A DNA stretch of 64,000 nucleotides from Tautonia sociabilis (lineage in GTDB: Bacteria; Planctomycetota; Planctomycetia; Isosphaerales; Isosphaeraceae): assembly GCF_003977685.1 (NCBI RefSeq), contig NZ_RYZH01000014.1, positions 1 to 64,000 of the forward strand. The letters are read 5' to 3'. The translations under genes were made by a program, and so were the position numbers. Below the pieces are notes generated by a model. It was not told the origin of the DNA. It searched no databases and saw only the letters and a list, made by a program, of their open reading frames with translations. Below are positions 42,299 to 51,664 of the stretch, one piece after another (the stretch's first letter is position 1; each line of letters begins with the position of its first letter).

Positions 42299-43195
42299 GT
42301 GCTACGAAGCCGCTCCGGATCCGGAGGGGGCGATCGCGCCCCCGACGATGGCCGGGGGGTCGACGGCGTGGACGGCGACGGCGATCGGAGCGACGTGCAG
42401 TTCTCGGGAGATCTGTCCGACCCGTGGGTCCGGGCGCTGCGATCGGCGATGCCGCCGGGGACCGTCGACCTCGACGGCTCGGAGCTGCCCGAAGGATGGG
42501 AGGCCAGCGATCCTCCCCGAGTGCTGGTGCTTCACCGAGCGACCCTCGGCGCGTTGGAGGCCGATCGGCTTCGGGAGGCCCGGCAAGGGGGCCAAGGGCC
42601 TCGGGTCGTGCTGGTCGTCGGCCGGCATGCCCGGTATCACCAGGTCATGGGCTGGTCGGGCCTGGTCGACGCGGTGCTCCCCGAGGCGACGGCTCGAGAG
42701 ACGATCGCCCGGCATCTGGGGCTGGTCGGCGATCGAGCGCCGGGAGGCGGGGGCCGCCGCATCGCCGTGGCGAGCGGGCAGCTCGACCTGGCGCTGATGC
42801 TGGAGGACGTGCTGGCCGGGGCCGGCTACCGGCCGACTCGACGAGCCGAGGGGCCGTCGGGGGGGGACGAGCCCTGGGTGGTCTGGGACGTGCCCGTGCT
42901 GGAGCCCGACTGGTCGGATCGGCTGGCGGCGGCGGCGCAAGGCCGGGGAGTGGTCGCGCTGCTCGGGCTGGCCGACCGGGATCGCGTCTCGACGGCCAGA
43001 CGCAGCGGGGCCCTGGCCTGCCTCGACCTTCCGGTCGATCCGGACGACCTGGTCTTCGTGCTCGACCGCCTGACCTCGGGCCCCTCCGCTCGTTCCGGTT
43101 CGCTCCGAAGGCGCCGGGCGCACGGCCCGCACCGGCACCGTGCTCGGCCCGAGGGGGTCCCGAACCCGGTGCTCGAGGGGAAGCCGAAGGGCTGA
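42299..43195 (+). CDS. Tandem pseudo-receiver-like protein (putative)
   Basis: A frame of up to 298 residues from a GTG at 42299. Two segments have the alternating alpha/beta rhythm of response-regulator receiver domains: about 55-140 ([39 protein letters not shown]) and about 155-260 ([58 protein letters not shown]). In the second, the usual Lys-Pro near the end is replaced by Leu-Pro and the acidic pocket is incomplete. So the domains are probably not phosphorylated. The true start could be further in, for example the GTG near 42395. Confidence in the exact family is low. Confidence 0.5.
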   Translation: MLRSRSGSGGGDRAPDDGRGVDGVDGDGDRSDVQFSGDLSDPWVRALRSAMPPGTVDLDGSELPEGWEASDPPRVLVLHRATLGALEADRLREARQGGQGPRVVLVVGRHARYHQVMGWSGLVDAVLPEATARETIARHLGLVGDRAPGGGGRRIAVASGQLDLALMLEDVLAGAGYRPTRRAEGPSGGDEPWVVWDVPVLEPDWSDRLAAAAQGRGVVALLGLADRDRVSTARRSGALACLDLPVDPDDLVFVLDRLTSGPSARSGSLRRRRAHGPHRHRARPEGVPNPVLEGKPKG

Positions 43196-43347
43196 GCGAA
43201 GGGCGGAACCCGGGCGCGCCGGGGCGAGGAACGGCATGGCGGGAGGCCCTCGGGTGCGATAGGCTCGCCGGGCGAGGGGTAGCGGCCGGGCGCCCGACGG
43301 GACGGGGACCGGCCGGTGGTTGCTTGTCCCGAGAGGAGCAGACCGAG

Positions 43348-44673
43348 ATGACCCCCAGGTGTTCCCGGAGGGCGATGCTCGGGGCCGCGACGGCCCTGGG
43401 ATGGGTCGGGCGATCGGCCCGGTCGGCCGGAAGCGACGCGAAGCCGGCGGTGCTCGGGGGCGAGCCGGTGCGGCGCTCGGCGTTTCCGAGATGGCCGATC
43501 ATTGGCGACGAGGACGTCCGGGCGCTGGTTGATGTGCTCAAGTCGGGCTGCTGGTACCGCGGCAACGGCGACCGCGTGGCGCGGTTCGAGCAGCAGTGGG
43601 CCGATCGGCTCGGTTCCCGGCACTGCGTGGCGACCGCCAACGGGACCAGCGCGCTGATCACAGCGCTTAACGCGCTGGAGATCGGGCCGGGAGACGAAGT
43701 GATCGTGCCCCCGTACACGTTCGTGGCGACGATCAACGCGGTGATCCTCCAGCACGCGCTGCCGGTCTTCGTGGACGTGGATCCGGAGACGTTTCAGATC
43801 GACGCGTCGAAGATCGAGGAGGCGATCACCGATCGGACCCGGGCCATCATCCCGGTGCACATCGGCGGCGCTCCGGCGGATCTGGACGCGGTGCTGGAGA
43901 TCGCCCGCCGTCGAGGGCTGGCGGTGGTGGAAGACGCCTGCCAGGCTCCGCTGGCGGAGTGGCGGGGGAAGAAGGTGGGGACGCTGGGCGACCTCGGCTG
44001 CTTCAGCTTCCAGGCGAGCAAGAACCTCACCTCGGGAGAGGGGGGGGCCGTCAGCACCCAGGACGACCGCCTGTATGCCGAATGCCTCAGCTTCCAGAAC
44101 AACGGGCGATCCGGCCCCGGCATGCCTGGCATCTTCGCCCGCAACGGGGCGAACCTGAGGCTCACGGAGTTCCAGGGGGCGTTGCTCGCAACGCAACTGG
44201 CGAGGCTGGAGCCGCAGTCGAAGACGAGGGAGGAGAACGCGGCCTATCTCTCGGAGCAGCTCCGCCGGATCCCGGGGATCACCCCGGCCCGCATGTACGA
44301 GGGCTGCACGAGGAACGCCTATCACCTGTACATGTTCCGGTATGATCCGGACGCATTCGCCGGCCTGCCCCGGTCGGGCTTCCTGAAGGCGATGGCGGCC
44401 GAGGGGATCCCGGCCTCGGGAGGATACGCGCCGCTCTACCGGGAGCCGTTCCTGGAGCGGGCGCTCGATTCGAGGGCGTATCGGTCGATTTACTCCTCGG
44501 CCCGCCTCGCCTCGTACCGGGAGCGGCTGGAGTTCCCGGGCAACGAGCGGCTGTGCTCGGAGGCCGTCTGGCTGACGCAGAACATGCTGCTCGGCTCGAG
44601 GGCCGACATGGACGAGATCGCCGGGGCGATCCGCAAGATTCAGGAGCACGCCGGGGCGATCGCGACGGCGTGA
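43348..44673 (+). CDS. DegT/DnrJ/EryC1/StrS aminotransferase with Tat signal
   Basis: A 441-residue PLP enzyme of the sugar aminotransferase family. The internal-aldimine lysine is Lys225 in [13 protein letters not shown], the pyridine-contacting aspartate Asp196 in VVEDACQA, and [10 protein letters not shown] (98-107) binds phosphate. A twin-arginine leader ([14 protein letters not shown], 5-18) precedes the catalytic domain, implying export of the folded enzyme, which is unusual for the family generally but recurrent in planctomycetes. Members usually aminate nucleotide-linked keto sugars; outside the cytoplasm another keto-sugar substrate, or a cofactor-independent role, is more likely. 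The ATG follows GAGAGGAG. The frame runs open from 40732 upstream but is not coding there. Confidence 0.88.
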   Translation: MTPRCSRRAMLGAATALGWVGRSARSAGSDAKPAVLGGEPVRRSAFPRWPIIGDEDVRALVDVLKSGCWYRGNGDRVARFEQQWADRLGSRHCVATANGTSALITALNALEIGPGDEVIVPPYTFVATINAVILQHALPVFVDVDPETFQIDASKIEEAITDRTRAIIPVHIGGAPADLDAVLEIARRRGLAVVEDACQAPLAEWRGKKVGTLGDLGCFSFQASKNLTSGEGGAVSTQDDRLYAECLSFQNNGRSGPGMPGIFARNGANLRLTEFQGALLATQLARLEPQSKTREENAAYLSEQLRRIPGITPARMYEGCTRNAYHLYMFRYDPDAFAGLPRSGFLKAMAAEGIPASGGYAPLYREPFLERALDSRAYRSIYSSARLASYRERLEFPGNERLCSEAVWLTQNMLLGSRADMDEIAGAIRKIQEHAGAIATA

Positions 44674-44745
44674 CCAGGCCAGGCCGGGGCAGGCCGGGCC
44701 GGGCGCGGCGGTCGAGGGAGGCCGCGCCCGGCCGGTTCGATCCGG

Positions 44746-45738
44746 TCAGGCCTTCGGGGAGTACTCGGCGCCGCGGAGGGAGTCGAGCAGGGCTTTGGCG
44801 GCCTTGATCCCCTCGGGTTCGGAGAGGCGGTTCCCCTCGTACTCGATCCCGACATAGCCGTGGTAGCCGGAGTCGGTGACGATTTTCATCAGGCGGGGGA
44901 AGTCGAGGTAGAGTTCCTTGCCGTCCTGGAAGTCGTAGCACTTGGCGGAGACGCCCTTGGCGAAGGGCATCAGGCGGGCGACGGCGTCGTAGATGTCGAT
45001 GGCGTAGCGGTGCTCGTCTCGGGGGCCCTCGGTGGCGAAGTTGCCGAAGTCGGGCAGGGTGCCGAAGTTGTCCATGCCCACGCCCCGGATCAGAGCGATT
45101 AGGGCATCGGGGTCGCTGGACGGGCCGCCGTGGTTCTCGCAAATGATGTTGATGCCCTGGGACTTGCCGTACTCGGCCAGGGCGGCGCAGCCATCGACGG
45201 CGACGGAGACGTCCGAGGCGCTGTAGTTGTCTCCGGTGTTGACCCGGATCGAGTGGCAGCCGAGGGCCTTGGCGGCGTCGACCCACTTCTTGTGGTTCTC
45301 GACGGCCTGGCGGCGTCGGGAGTTGTCGGCGTCGCTGAGGCTCCCCTCGCCGTCGATCATGATGAGCAGGCAGGTGACGCCCTGGTCATCGGCGCGCCGC
45401 TTCAGCTCGGTGAGGTAGGAGTCGTCTCGTGCCCGGTCCTTGAAGAACTGGTTGACGAACTCGACGCCCTCGATGCCGAACTCCTCTCGGGCGTCTCGGG
45501 GGAAGCCGAGGTTGGCCTGGGCGACCTTGGCGGGGTCGCGGTCCTCGAAGTAGCGGCGGTGCAGCGACCACTGGGCCAGCGAGATCTTGTAGTCGCCGAT
45601 CGTGCCGGCGGCGGGGGAGCCCGAAACCTCCTGGGCGATGAGGCGGCCGGGCCGGAGGCCCAGGCCCAGGCCCAAAGCGGCACCGCCGGCGAGGGAGGCC
45701 CGGATGAAATCGCGGCGCGAGCGGATCGGATCGGTCAT
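44746..45738 (-). CDS. Sugar phosphate isomerase/epimerase-like TIM barrel, Tat-exported
   Basis: A 330-residue protein of the xylose-isomerase-like TIM-barrel (AP endonuclease 2) fold. The Tat motif SRRDFIRASLAGG lies at residues 7-19, with a signal region to about 35. The barrel has FGIEGVEFVNQFF, HSIRVNTGDN, GINIICENHGG and a C-terminal DSGYHGYVGIEYEG segment; the Glu/His/Asp residues of such pockets usually bind a metal. The likely role is isomerisation or epimerisation of a sugar outside the cytoplasm. It lies tail to tail with the DegT gene (72-base gap) and is divergent from the DUF1080 gene. The exact substrate is unknown. Confidence 0.88.
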   Translation of the reverse strand: MTDPIRSRRDFIRASLAGGAALGLGLGLRPGRLIAQEVSGSPAAGTIGDYKISLAQWSLHRRYFEDRDPAKVAQANLGFPRDAREEFGIEGVEFVNQFFKDRARDDSYLTELKRRADDQGVTCLLIMIDGEGSLSDADNSRRRQAVENHKKWVDAAKALGCHSIRVNTGDNYSASDVSVAVDGCAALAEYGKSQGINIICENHGGPSSDPDALIALIRGVGMDNFGTLPDFGNFATEGPRDEHRYAIDIYDAVARLMPFAKGVSAKCYDFQDGKELYLDFPRLMKIVTDSGYHGYVGIEYEGNRLSEPEGIKAAKALLDSLRGAEYSPKA

Positions 45739-46024
45739 CGTGATTGGCTCCGGAGGGAGGAGCGGACGGCTCCCGGGATCGCCGGGGGACGGGAGACGGC
45801 GACGCCCTGGGGGCGAGTCTAGGGCCCGGCGGCTCGGGGGTCAATCGGCCGGAGCACTCCGATCGGCCGGGGATCGGCGGGGCCCGCCGGGGGGAGGGGC
45901 TCGGCGGCCCGGCTCGGCGCCACGATCGTGACAACGGCTGTCGTTCCGGGTCTAATCGGGGCACGCGACCGGCCGAGGGGCCGGTTCGTTCCGTCCCGAC
46001 TTTCTCGCCTCGGAGAGACTCATC

Positions 46025-46627
46025 GTGATCGCCCCGACCGCCGCCGCGGCGCTGGCCGCCGCCCTGCTCGTCGTCCCGGGGGCCGACGACCGGCCGATCA
46101 ACACGCCGCCCGAGGGCTTCACCGCTCTGTTCAACGGCTCGGACCTGTCGAACTGGAAGACCGACGGCGACGCCGCCGAGCACTGGACCGTCCAGGACGG
46201 CATCCTCCACTACGACGGCAAGGGCGAGAGCCTCGTCACCGCCAAGGACTACGGCGATTTCGAGCTGTTCGTCGACTGGAAGATCGGCCCCGAGGCCGAC
46301 TCGGGCATTTACCTGCGCGGCAAGCCCCAGGTCCAGATCTGGGACCGCCCCGAGATTGGCTCCGGCGGCCTGTTCAACAACAAGAAGGGCCCGAGCAACC
46401 CCCTGACCGTGGCCGACAATCCGATCGGCGAGTGGAACACCTTCCACATCATCATGAAGGGGGAGAAGGTCACCGTCTTCCTCAACGGCCAGAAGGTGGT
46501 CGATGACGTCGTGCTGGAGAACTGGCCCGACTACGAAGGGCCGATCCCGGCCACCGGGCCGATCGAGCTGCAGCACCACGGCAACCCGCTGGAGTTCCGG
46601 AATATCTACATCAAAGAGCTCAACTGA
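46025..46627 (+). CDS. DUF1080 (3-keto-disaccharide hydrolase type) exported protein
   Basis: A 200-residue protein with a short signal peptide (residues 1-20) and a concanavalin-like jelly-roll domain: GFTALFNGSDLSNWKTDG, GDFELFVDWKIGPEADSGIY, LRGKPQVQIWD, GEWNTFHIIMKGEKVTVFLN and PIELQHHGNPLEFRNIYI. This is the family that includes 3-keto-glycoside hydrolases. It likely acts in the periplasm on oxidised sugars. It starts with GTG at 46025, preceded by GGAGAG. It lies 100 bases upstream of the aldo-keto reductase gene and divergent from the Tat-exported isomerase, consistent with a shared sugar pathway. Confidence 0.9.
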   Translation: MIAPTAAAALAAALLVVPGADDRPINTPPEGFTALFNGSDLSNWKTDGDAAEHWTVQDGILHYDGKGESLVTAKDYGDFELFVDWKIGPEADSGIYLRGKPQVQIWDRPEIGSGGLFNNKKGPSNPLTVADNPIGEWNTFHIIMKGEKVTVFLNGQKVVDDVVLENWPDYEGPIPATGPIELQHHGNPLEFRNIYIKELN

Positions 46628-46727
46628 TCGTGGCGCCTCCCCCCGGTCCCGGACGGCCGAGACGTTCCGGGGCCGGCGGGCGGGGGGGCGGATGGCTGGC
46701 GGTCGGGGGGAGGGGGGCGATCGAGCG

Positions 46728-47699
46728 ATGCGATATCGGACCTTCGGACGGACGGGCTGGAACGTCTCCGAGATCGGCTACGGCATGTGGGGGATGGGGG
46801 GCTGGACCGGCTCGAACGACGACGAGTCGATGGCCAGCCTGCGACGGGCCGTCGAACTGGGCTGCAACTTCTTCGACACCGCCTGGGGCTACGGCGCCGG
46901 GCACAGCGAGGGGCTGCTCGGCACGCTGGTGAAGGAGTATCCGGATCGGACGCTTTACGTCGCCACCAAGATCCCGCCGAAGAACTTCATCTGGCCGAGC
47001 CGTCGCGAGTTCTCCCTCGACGACTGCTTCCCTCCCGATCACATTCGGGAGTACGCCGAGAAGAGCCTGGCCAACCTCGGCCTGCCGCACATCGACCTGC
47101 TCCAGTTCCACGTCTGGGAGGACTCCTGGGCCCGAGACGACCGCTGGCAGCGCGCCATGGAGGACCTGAAGCGCGAGGGGTTGATCAAGGCCGTTGGCAT
47201 CAGCGTCAACCGCTGGGAGCCTTGGAACGGCCTGGAGGCGATTCGGACCTGGATGATCGACGCGGTGCAGGTGATCTACAACATCTTCGACCAGGCCCCC
47301 GAGGATGAGCTGTTCCCGCTCTGCCGAGAGCGAGACATCGCCGTCATCGCCCGGGTGCCGTTCGACGAGGGGACCCTCACCGGCACCCTGACCCGAGACT
47401 CTCGATGGCCGGAGGGGGACTGGCGGAACACCTACTTCGTGCCCGAGAACCTGGAGGCGAGCGTCGACCGGGCCGATCGGCTCCGTCCCCTGGTCCCGGA
47501 GGGGATGTCGATGGCGGAGCTGGCCCTGCGCTGGATCCTCGTCGAGCCGACCGTCTCCACGATCATCCCCGGGATGCGGAAGCTCAGGCACGTCGAGGCC
47601 AACCTCGCCGCCAGCGACGACCGGCCGTTCGACCCGTCGTTGTATGCCGAGCTGCGCCACCATCGCTGGGATCGGACGCCGACGAGCTGGTCCCAGTAG
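46728..47699 (+). CDS. Aldo/keto reductase
   Basis: A 323-residue NADP(H)-dependent oxidoreductase with a TIM-barrel fold. The catalytic tetrad is visible: Asp50 and Tyr55 in FFDTAWGYG, Lys81 in VATKI and His128 in DLLQFHVWED. The nucleotide-binding end is MSMAELALRWILVEPTVSTI and IPGMRKLRHVEAN. The ATG at 46728 begins RTFGRTGWNVSEIGYG and follows AGGGGGG. It probably reduces or oxidises a carbonyl or sugar in the cytoplasm. It is adjacent to DUF1080 and followed 40 bases later by a membrane glycosyltransferase. No signal peptide is present. Confidence 0.92.
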   Translation: MRYRTFGRTGWNVSEIGYGMWGMGGWTGSNDDESMASLRRAVELGCNFFDTAWGYGAGHSEGLLGTLVKEYPDRTLYVATKIPPKNFIWPSRREFSLDDCFPPDHIREYAEKSLANLGLPHIDLLQFHVWEDSWARDDRWQRAMEDLKREGLIKAVGISVNRWEPWNGLEAIRTWMIDAVQVIYNIFDQAPEDELFPLCRERDIAVIARVPFDEGTLTGTLTRDSRWPEGDWRNTYFVPENLEASVDRADRLRPLVPEGMSMAELALRWILVEPTVSTIIPGMRKLRHVEANLAASDDRPFDPSLYAELRHHRWDRTPTSWSQ

Positions 47700-47739
47700 C
47701 GTTCCGGGCTCGGCAGGCGACGCGACCAGGGAGGGGAGC

Positions 47740-49353
47740 ATGCCTCGGATCGTCGATCGGGCCGCGCTGGGCCTGCTGCTGGCGGCGACCTTCGGCCTGA
47801 GGGCCTGGCTCCCCGACCAGCCGATCGTCGAGAACTACGTCGGCCGGCAGGTGCCGACGGCGATGGTGGCCCGGAACCTGGAGCGGGGTTCCGGGTTCCT
47901 CCGTCCTCAGCTCGACACCGGGCCGTTCCCGAACCTGTTCCTGGTCGAGCCTCCGGTGTACGCCTCGATCGTGGCGGGGGTGAGCCGGGCGGCCGGGTGG
48001 CCGATCGGGAGGTCGGGACGGCTCGTCTCGGCCTTGGCGACCTCGCTGGGCGCCTGGGGGCTGTTCGGCCTGGTCCGGAGGAGGGAAGGGGAGTCGGTGG
48101 CGCTGCTCTCGGTCGTCGTGTTCGCGACGATGCCGGTGATGATCCGCTACGGCCGGGCGGTGCAGCCGGATGCGATGATGATCGGCACGCAACTGGCCGC
48201 CCTGCGCTGCTGGGACGCCTTCGCCGCCGGCCGGGGGAGGGGGTGGCTGCTGGTCGGCTGGCCGATGCTGGCGGCGAGCCTGGCCTTGAAGGTGACGTCG
48301 GCGTTCGTCCTCGTGCCGCTGGCGGTGATCCTGGGCCAGCGGAGGACAAGGGGGATCGCCCTGGCGGCGTCGGCGATCGGGCCCGCCGTGCTCTGGTATC
48401 TGTACGCGGCGGGAGCACTGGCGGCGGGGGAGGGATCCCGGGCGTCGCTGGACAACGGGAGGATCTGGCTGTCGGTGCTGGTGCCGTCGGCCCTGCTTCG
48501 GGCGGAGACGTACCGCTCGGCGGCGTCGTACCTGATCGGCCGGACGTTCACGCCGATCGGCCTGGTGATGGCGGGCCTGGGGTGGTGGCGTCGGCCGGTC
48601 GACCGGCTCTGGTGGGTGTGGGGGGTGTCGGCGGCCCTGACGCTGGTGGCCTTGGCGGGGAAGTGGCACCACGAATACTATTGGATGGTGCTGGCGCCGG
48701 TCCTGAGCGTTGGGATCGCCCGAGGCCTGGCCCGGCTCGCCGCCCCTGGGCGGCTCGGAAGCGGGGGAGCCTGGGCGGTCGGGGCGGGCGGGCTGGTCCT
48801 GGCCGGGCTCTGCTCGGCCTCGACCTGGCAGACGCCGGCCGAGTGGCGGAGCCTCCCCGAGGCGGCCGAGGCCGTCCGGAGGCACGTCCCCCCCGGCGCG
48901 ATGCTGGTCGCCCCCGAGGCGCTGCTCTTCGAGGCCGACCGCCTCGGCTGCCGGCTGGAGCATCCGATCCCGGCCGCTCAACGCGCCGCTGGCGAGTGGG
49001 GGGGCCGGCTCGACGACCCGGCCGACCCGCTGGCGCTGGTCGAGTTCTACCGATCCCGGGGCGCCTCGTTCCTGGCCGATCTCGGGCCCGGGCCCGAGGA
49101 CGACCCCGACCCGCGTCGGGCCGCGATCCGGGAGCAAGCCCGGCGCCGCTATCGCGTGCTCGACGACCGCCCCGGCGTGTTCGTGGCCAAGCTGGTCCCG
49201 GGCCCCGAGGCCGACGGAGCCTTCCATGCCGAGCAAGAAGCCCGATCCGTCCGCTCCCTCCCCCAAGGCCCCGGCCGACAGCCCGGTGACCCCGCCGACG
49301 CTCCTGCGCTGGAAGCGAGAGGGGCGCCGGGTCGTCATGCTGACGGCCTATGA
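47740..49353 (+). CDS. Membrane glycosyltransferase of the GT39/PMT type
   Basis: A 537-residue polytopic membrane protein. The first helix (about 8-22) is followed by an external loop with DQPIVENYVGRQVPTAMVAR, matching the acidic/aromatic first loop of the ArnT/PMT superfamily, then about ten hydrophobic segments (for example LLSVVVFATMPVMIRYGRAV and YYWMVLAPVLSVGIARGLA) and a soluble C-terminal domain. It likely uses a lipid-linked sugar donor. The ATG at 47740 follows GAGGGGAG. The last 128 bases overlap the start of panB in another frame, so the final 42 or so residues are of uncertain significance. Confidence 0.85.
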   Translation: MPRIVDRAALGLLLAATFGLRAWLPDQPIVENYVGRQVPTAMVARNLERGSGFLRPQLDTGPFPNLFLVEPPVYASIVAGVSRAAGWPIGRSGRLVSALATSLGAWGLFGLVRRREGESVALLSVVVFATMPVMIRYGRAVQPDAMMIGTQLAALRCWDAFAAGRGRGWLLVGWPMLAASLALKVTSAFVLVPLAVILGQRRTRGIALAASAIGPAVLWYLYAAGALAAGEGSRASLDNGRIWLSVLVPSALLRAETYRSAASYLIGRTFTPIGLVMAGLGWWRRPVDRLWWVWGVSAALTLVALAGKWHHEYYWMVLAPVLSVGIARGLARLAAPGRLGSGGAWAVGAGGLVLAGLCSASTWQTPAEWRSLPEAAEAVRRHVPPGAMLVAPEALLFEADRLGCRLEHPIPAAQRAAGEWGGRLDDPADPLALVEFYRSRGASFLADLGPGPEDDPDPRRAAIREQARRRYRVLDDRPGVFVAKLVPGPEADGAFHAEQEARSVRSLPQGPGRQPGDPADAPALEARGAPGRHADGL

Positions 49354-50065
49354 CTTCACCACGGCCCGGCTGCTCGACGAGGCGGGGGTCGACGCGCTGC
49401 TCGTGGGAGACTCGCTCGGCACGGTCGTCCAGGGGCACGCCACGACCCTGAAGGTCACGCTCGACCAGGCGATCTACCACGCCGAGATGGTTGCCCGGGG
49501 CGCCCGCCGGGCCCTGGTGATCGGGGACCTGCCGTTCGGCAGCTACCATGAGTCCCGGAGGCAGGCGATCCGGTCGGCGTGCCGGATGCTCAAGGAGACG
49601 GAGTGCCAGGCGGTGAAGCTGGAAGGCGGCCGACGGATGGCCAAGACCATCCGGGCCGTGGTGGAGGCCGACGTGCCGGTGGTCGGCCACGTCGGCCTGA
49701 CGCCGCAGTCGATCCGACACCTGGGGGGCTACAAGGTCCAGCGGGATGCCGACGCGATGCTCGCCGACGCGGTCGCCGTGGCCGAGGCCGGGGCGTTCGC
49801 GATTGTGCTGGAATGCGTCCCGACGGAGATCGCCGGGAGGATCACCGAGACGCTGCCCATCCCGACCATCGGCATCGGCGCCGGGCCGAGGTGCGACGGC
49901 CAGGTGCTGGTGACTCCTGACCTGCTCGGCCTCTTCGAGGGATTCCGCCCGAAGTTCGTCCGGCGGTACGCCGAGCTGGCCGGGGCCGTCCGGGAGGCGG
50001 CGGGGCGCTATGCCGAGGACGTCCGCGGCGGCTCGTTCCCCGCCGAGGCCGAGAGCTTCCGCTGA
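49226..50065 (+). CDS. panB: 3-methyl-2-oxobutanoate hydroxymethyltransferase
   Basis: A 279-residue enzyme that adds a hydroxymethyl group from 5,10-methylene-THF to alpha-ketoisovalerate, making ketopantoate for pantothenate and coenzyme A. Motifs: VMLTAYDFTTARLLDEAGVD, LLVGDSLGTVVQGHATT (metal-binding Asp), EMVARGARRALVIGDLPFGS, VKLEGG, VGHVGLTPQS and PTIGIGAGPRCDGQVLV. All are typical. The ATG at 49226 lies inside the 3' part of the glycosyltransferase gene; the first 20 residues are a low-complexity Ser/Pro/Lys leader, so a slightly later start is possible but no better one is seen. Confidence 0.93.
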   Translation: MPSKKPDPSAPSPKAPADSPVTPPTLLRWKREGRRVVMLTAYDFTTARLLDEAGVDALLVGDSLGTVVQGHATTLKVTLDQAIYHAEMVARGARRALVIGDLPFGSYHESRRQAIRSACRMLKETECQAVKLEGGRRMAKTIRAVVEADVPVVGHVGLTPQSIRHLGGYKVQRDADAMLADAVAVAEAGAFAIVLECVPTEIAGRITETLPIPTIGIGAGPRCDGQVLVTPDLLGLFEGFRPKFVRRYAELAGAVREAAGRYAEDVRGGSFPAEAESFR

Positions 50066-50170
50066 GCCGTCGCCGCCCGAGCCGTGCCGAGCGTGTTGAC
50101 CGCCCCTGGCGGCCGGGTTAGGTTCGGGTCCGGGGTCGTGCCGGGTCCCGAGCCTCCTTGCCGGGCCGCC

Positions 50171-50176
50171 TAGAAT
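50171..50176 (+). promoter_or_regulatory. Candidate -10 element for hisD
   Basis: TAGAAT, 40 bases before the ATG at 50211. Its last bases form the alternative in-frame ATG at 50175, which argues that translation starts later, at 50211. Confidence 0.4.
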
Positions 50177-50210
50177 GGGCACGATCCACCGCCTCGCCTG
50201 GGGAAACCCG

Positions 50211-51617
50211 ATGCCCCGCTCGACCTCGACCCCGACCCCGACGCGCCCTGTGAAGATCCCCCGGATTGATTGCTCGACGGACGACGCCCGGGAGGCGATC
50301 GCCGCCCTGCGGAAGAAGCTGAGCCCGAAGGGAGACGTCGTCAGTCCGAGGGGACGGGAGCGGACGATCGCCGTCTTCGGCCAGCCCCTGACGCCGCACC
50401 AGGTCGTCGATCGCATCTGCGCCGATGTCCGGGAGCGGGGCCTCGACGCGGTCCTCGACTACACCGAGAAGCTCGACGGCCGGAAACTCGACCGCTCCAC
50501 CGTCACCGTCTCGGCCGAGGAGCTGGCCGACGCCTATCGCCAGGCCGATCGTTCGTATCTGAAGACCGTTCGCCGGGTGCGAGACAACATCCTGGCCTTC
50601 CAGTCCGGCATCCTGCTCCGGGATGCCACCATGAGGCCCGCTCCCGGGGTGGAGCTGACGCTTCGCTATCGGCCGATGCGGCGGGTGGGCATCTGCGTGC
50701 CGGGGGGAGCCGCGGCGTACCCGTCGAGCCTGCTGATGACGGTGGTGCCGGCGCAGGCGGCGGGGGTGCCGGAGATCGCCGTGGTCGTGCCGCCGACCGA
50801 GTTCGGCGGGTACAACACCGACCTGCTGGCCGCCTGCCACCTGCTGGGAGTGACCGAGGTTCACCGCGTCGGCGGCGCCCAGGCGGTGGCGGCCCTGGCC
50901 TTCGGGGTGGAGGGGATCCGGCCCGTCGACAAGATCGTCGGTCCGGGGAACCTGTTCGTCGCCCTGGCCAAGCAGAAGGTCTACGGCGAGGTGGATATCG
51001 ACAGCATCGCCGGGCCGAGCGAGGTCGTCCTCGTGGCCGACTGGACCGCCGACCCCGAGTTCGTGGCCGCCGACCTGATGAGCCAGGCGGAGCACTCCCC
51101 CGGCTCGGGCATCCTGATCACCTGGGAGCCCGACTTGATCGACCGGGTGGCCGACGCCCTCGATCGGCAACTCTCCCGCCTGAGCCGGGGAGACCTGGCC
51201 CGGGACAGCCTGGAGCAGTTCGGCGCCCTGATCCTCGTCCGGGACGAGGACGAGGCCGTCGAACTGACGAACCTGTTCGCCCCCGAGCACCTGCACGTCT
51301 CCACCAGCGACGCCCACCGCCTGGCCGCCCGCCTGACCAACGCCGGCGCCATCTTCCTCGGCCACCTGACCCCCGTCGCCCTCGGCGACTACGCCGCCGG
51401 CCCCTCGCACGTCCTGCCCACCGGAGGGACGGCCCGATGGGCCTCCGGGCTGGCCTCGAACGACTTCCTCAAGCGGTCGAGCCTCATTCACGTCGACCGC
51501 CAGGGGCTGGAGCACCTCGCCCCGGACGTCCGCCTGCTGGCCGACAAGGAAGGGCTGACGGCGCACCGCTACAGCGTCGACGTCCGGCTGGCGGAGGATG
51601 GCGGCCTGGACCGTTGA
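50211..51617 (+). CDS. hisD: Histidinol dehydrogenase
   Basis: A 468-residue zinc- and NAD-dependent enzyme that performs the last two steps of histidine synthesis, L-histidinol to L-histidine. Key segments: RRVGICVPGGAAAYPSSLLM, GGAQAVAALAFG, DKIVGPGNLFVALAKQKVYG, VDIDSIAGPSEVVLVAD, AADLMSQAEHSPGSG (Gln/His zinc ligands) and GPSHVLPTGGTARWASGL. Compared with typical HisD (about 430) it has a longer N-terminus with a Ser-Thr-Pro stretch. The start 50211 is preferred because the upstream ATG at 50175 lies in a likely -10 hexamer. hisC follows two genes later. Confidence 0.93.
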   Translation: MPRSTSTPTPTRPVKIPRIDCSTDDAREAIAALRKKLSPKGDVVSPRGRERTIAVFGQPLTPHQVVDRICADVRERGLDAVLDYTEKLDGRKLDRSTVTVSAEELADAYRQADRSYLKTVRRVRDNILAFQSGILLRDATMRPAPGVELTLRYRPMRRVGICVPGGAAAYPSSLLMTVVPAQAAGVPEIAVVVPPTEFGGYNTDLLAACHLLGVTEVHRVGGAQAVAALAFGVEGIRPVDKIVGPGNLFVALAKQKVYGEVDIDSIAGPSEVVLVADWTADPEFVAADLMSQAEHSPGSGILITWEPDLIDRVADALDRQLSRLSRGDLARDSLEQFGALILVRDEDEAVELTNLFAPEHLHVSTSDAHRLAARLTNAGAIFLGHLTPVALGDYAAGPSHVLPTGGTARWASGLASNDFLKRSSLIHVDRQGLEHLAPDVRLLADKEGLTAHRYSVDVRLAEDGGLDR

Positions 51618-51664
51618 GCCCCCGGTCGATTCCTCTCGCCTCGCGGGCCGGGTCGATCGGCGCG

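Noticed and set aside
40732..43347. Open frame upstream of and continuous with the DegT aminotransferase gene
   Set aside because: It is antisense to the MFS gene and overlaps other genes; the real start with a ribosome binding site and Tat signal is at 43348.
50175..50210. HisD starting at the ATG at 50175
   Set aside because: That ATG overlaps the TAGAAT promoter-like hexamer and the extra residues are not family-like; 50211 is preferred.
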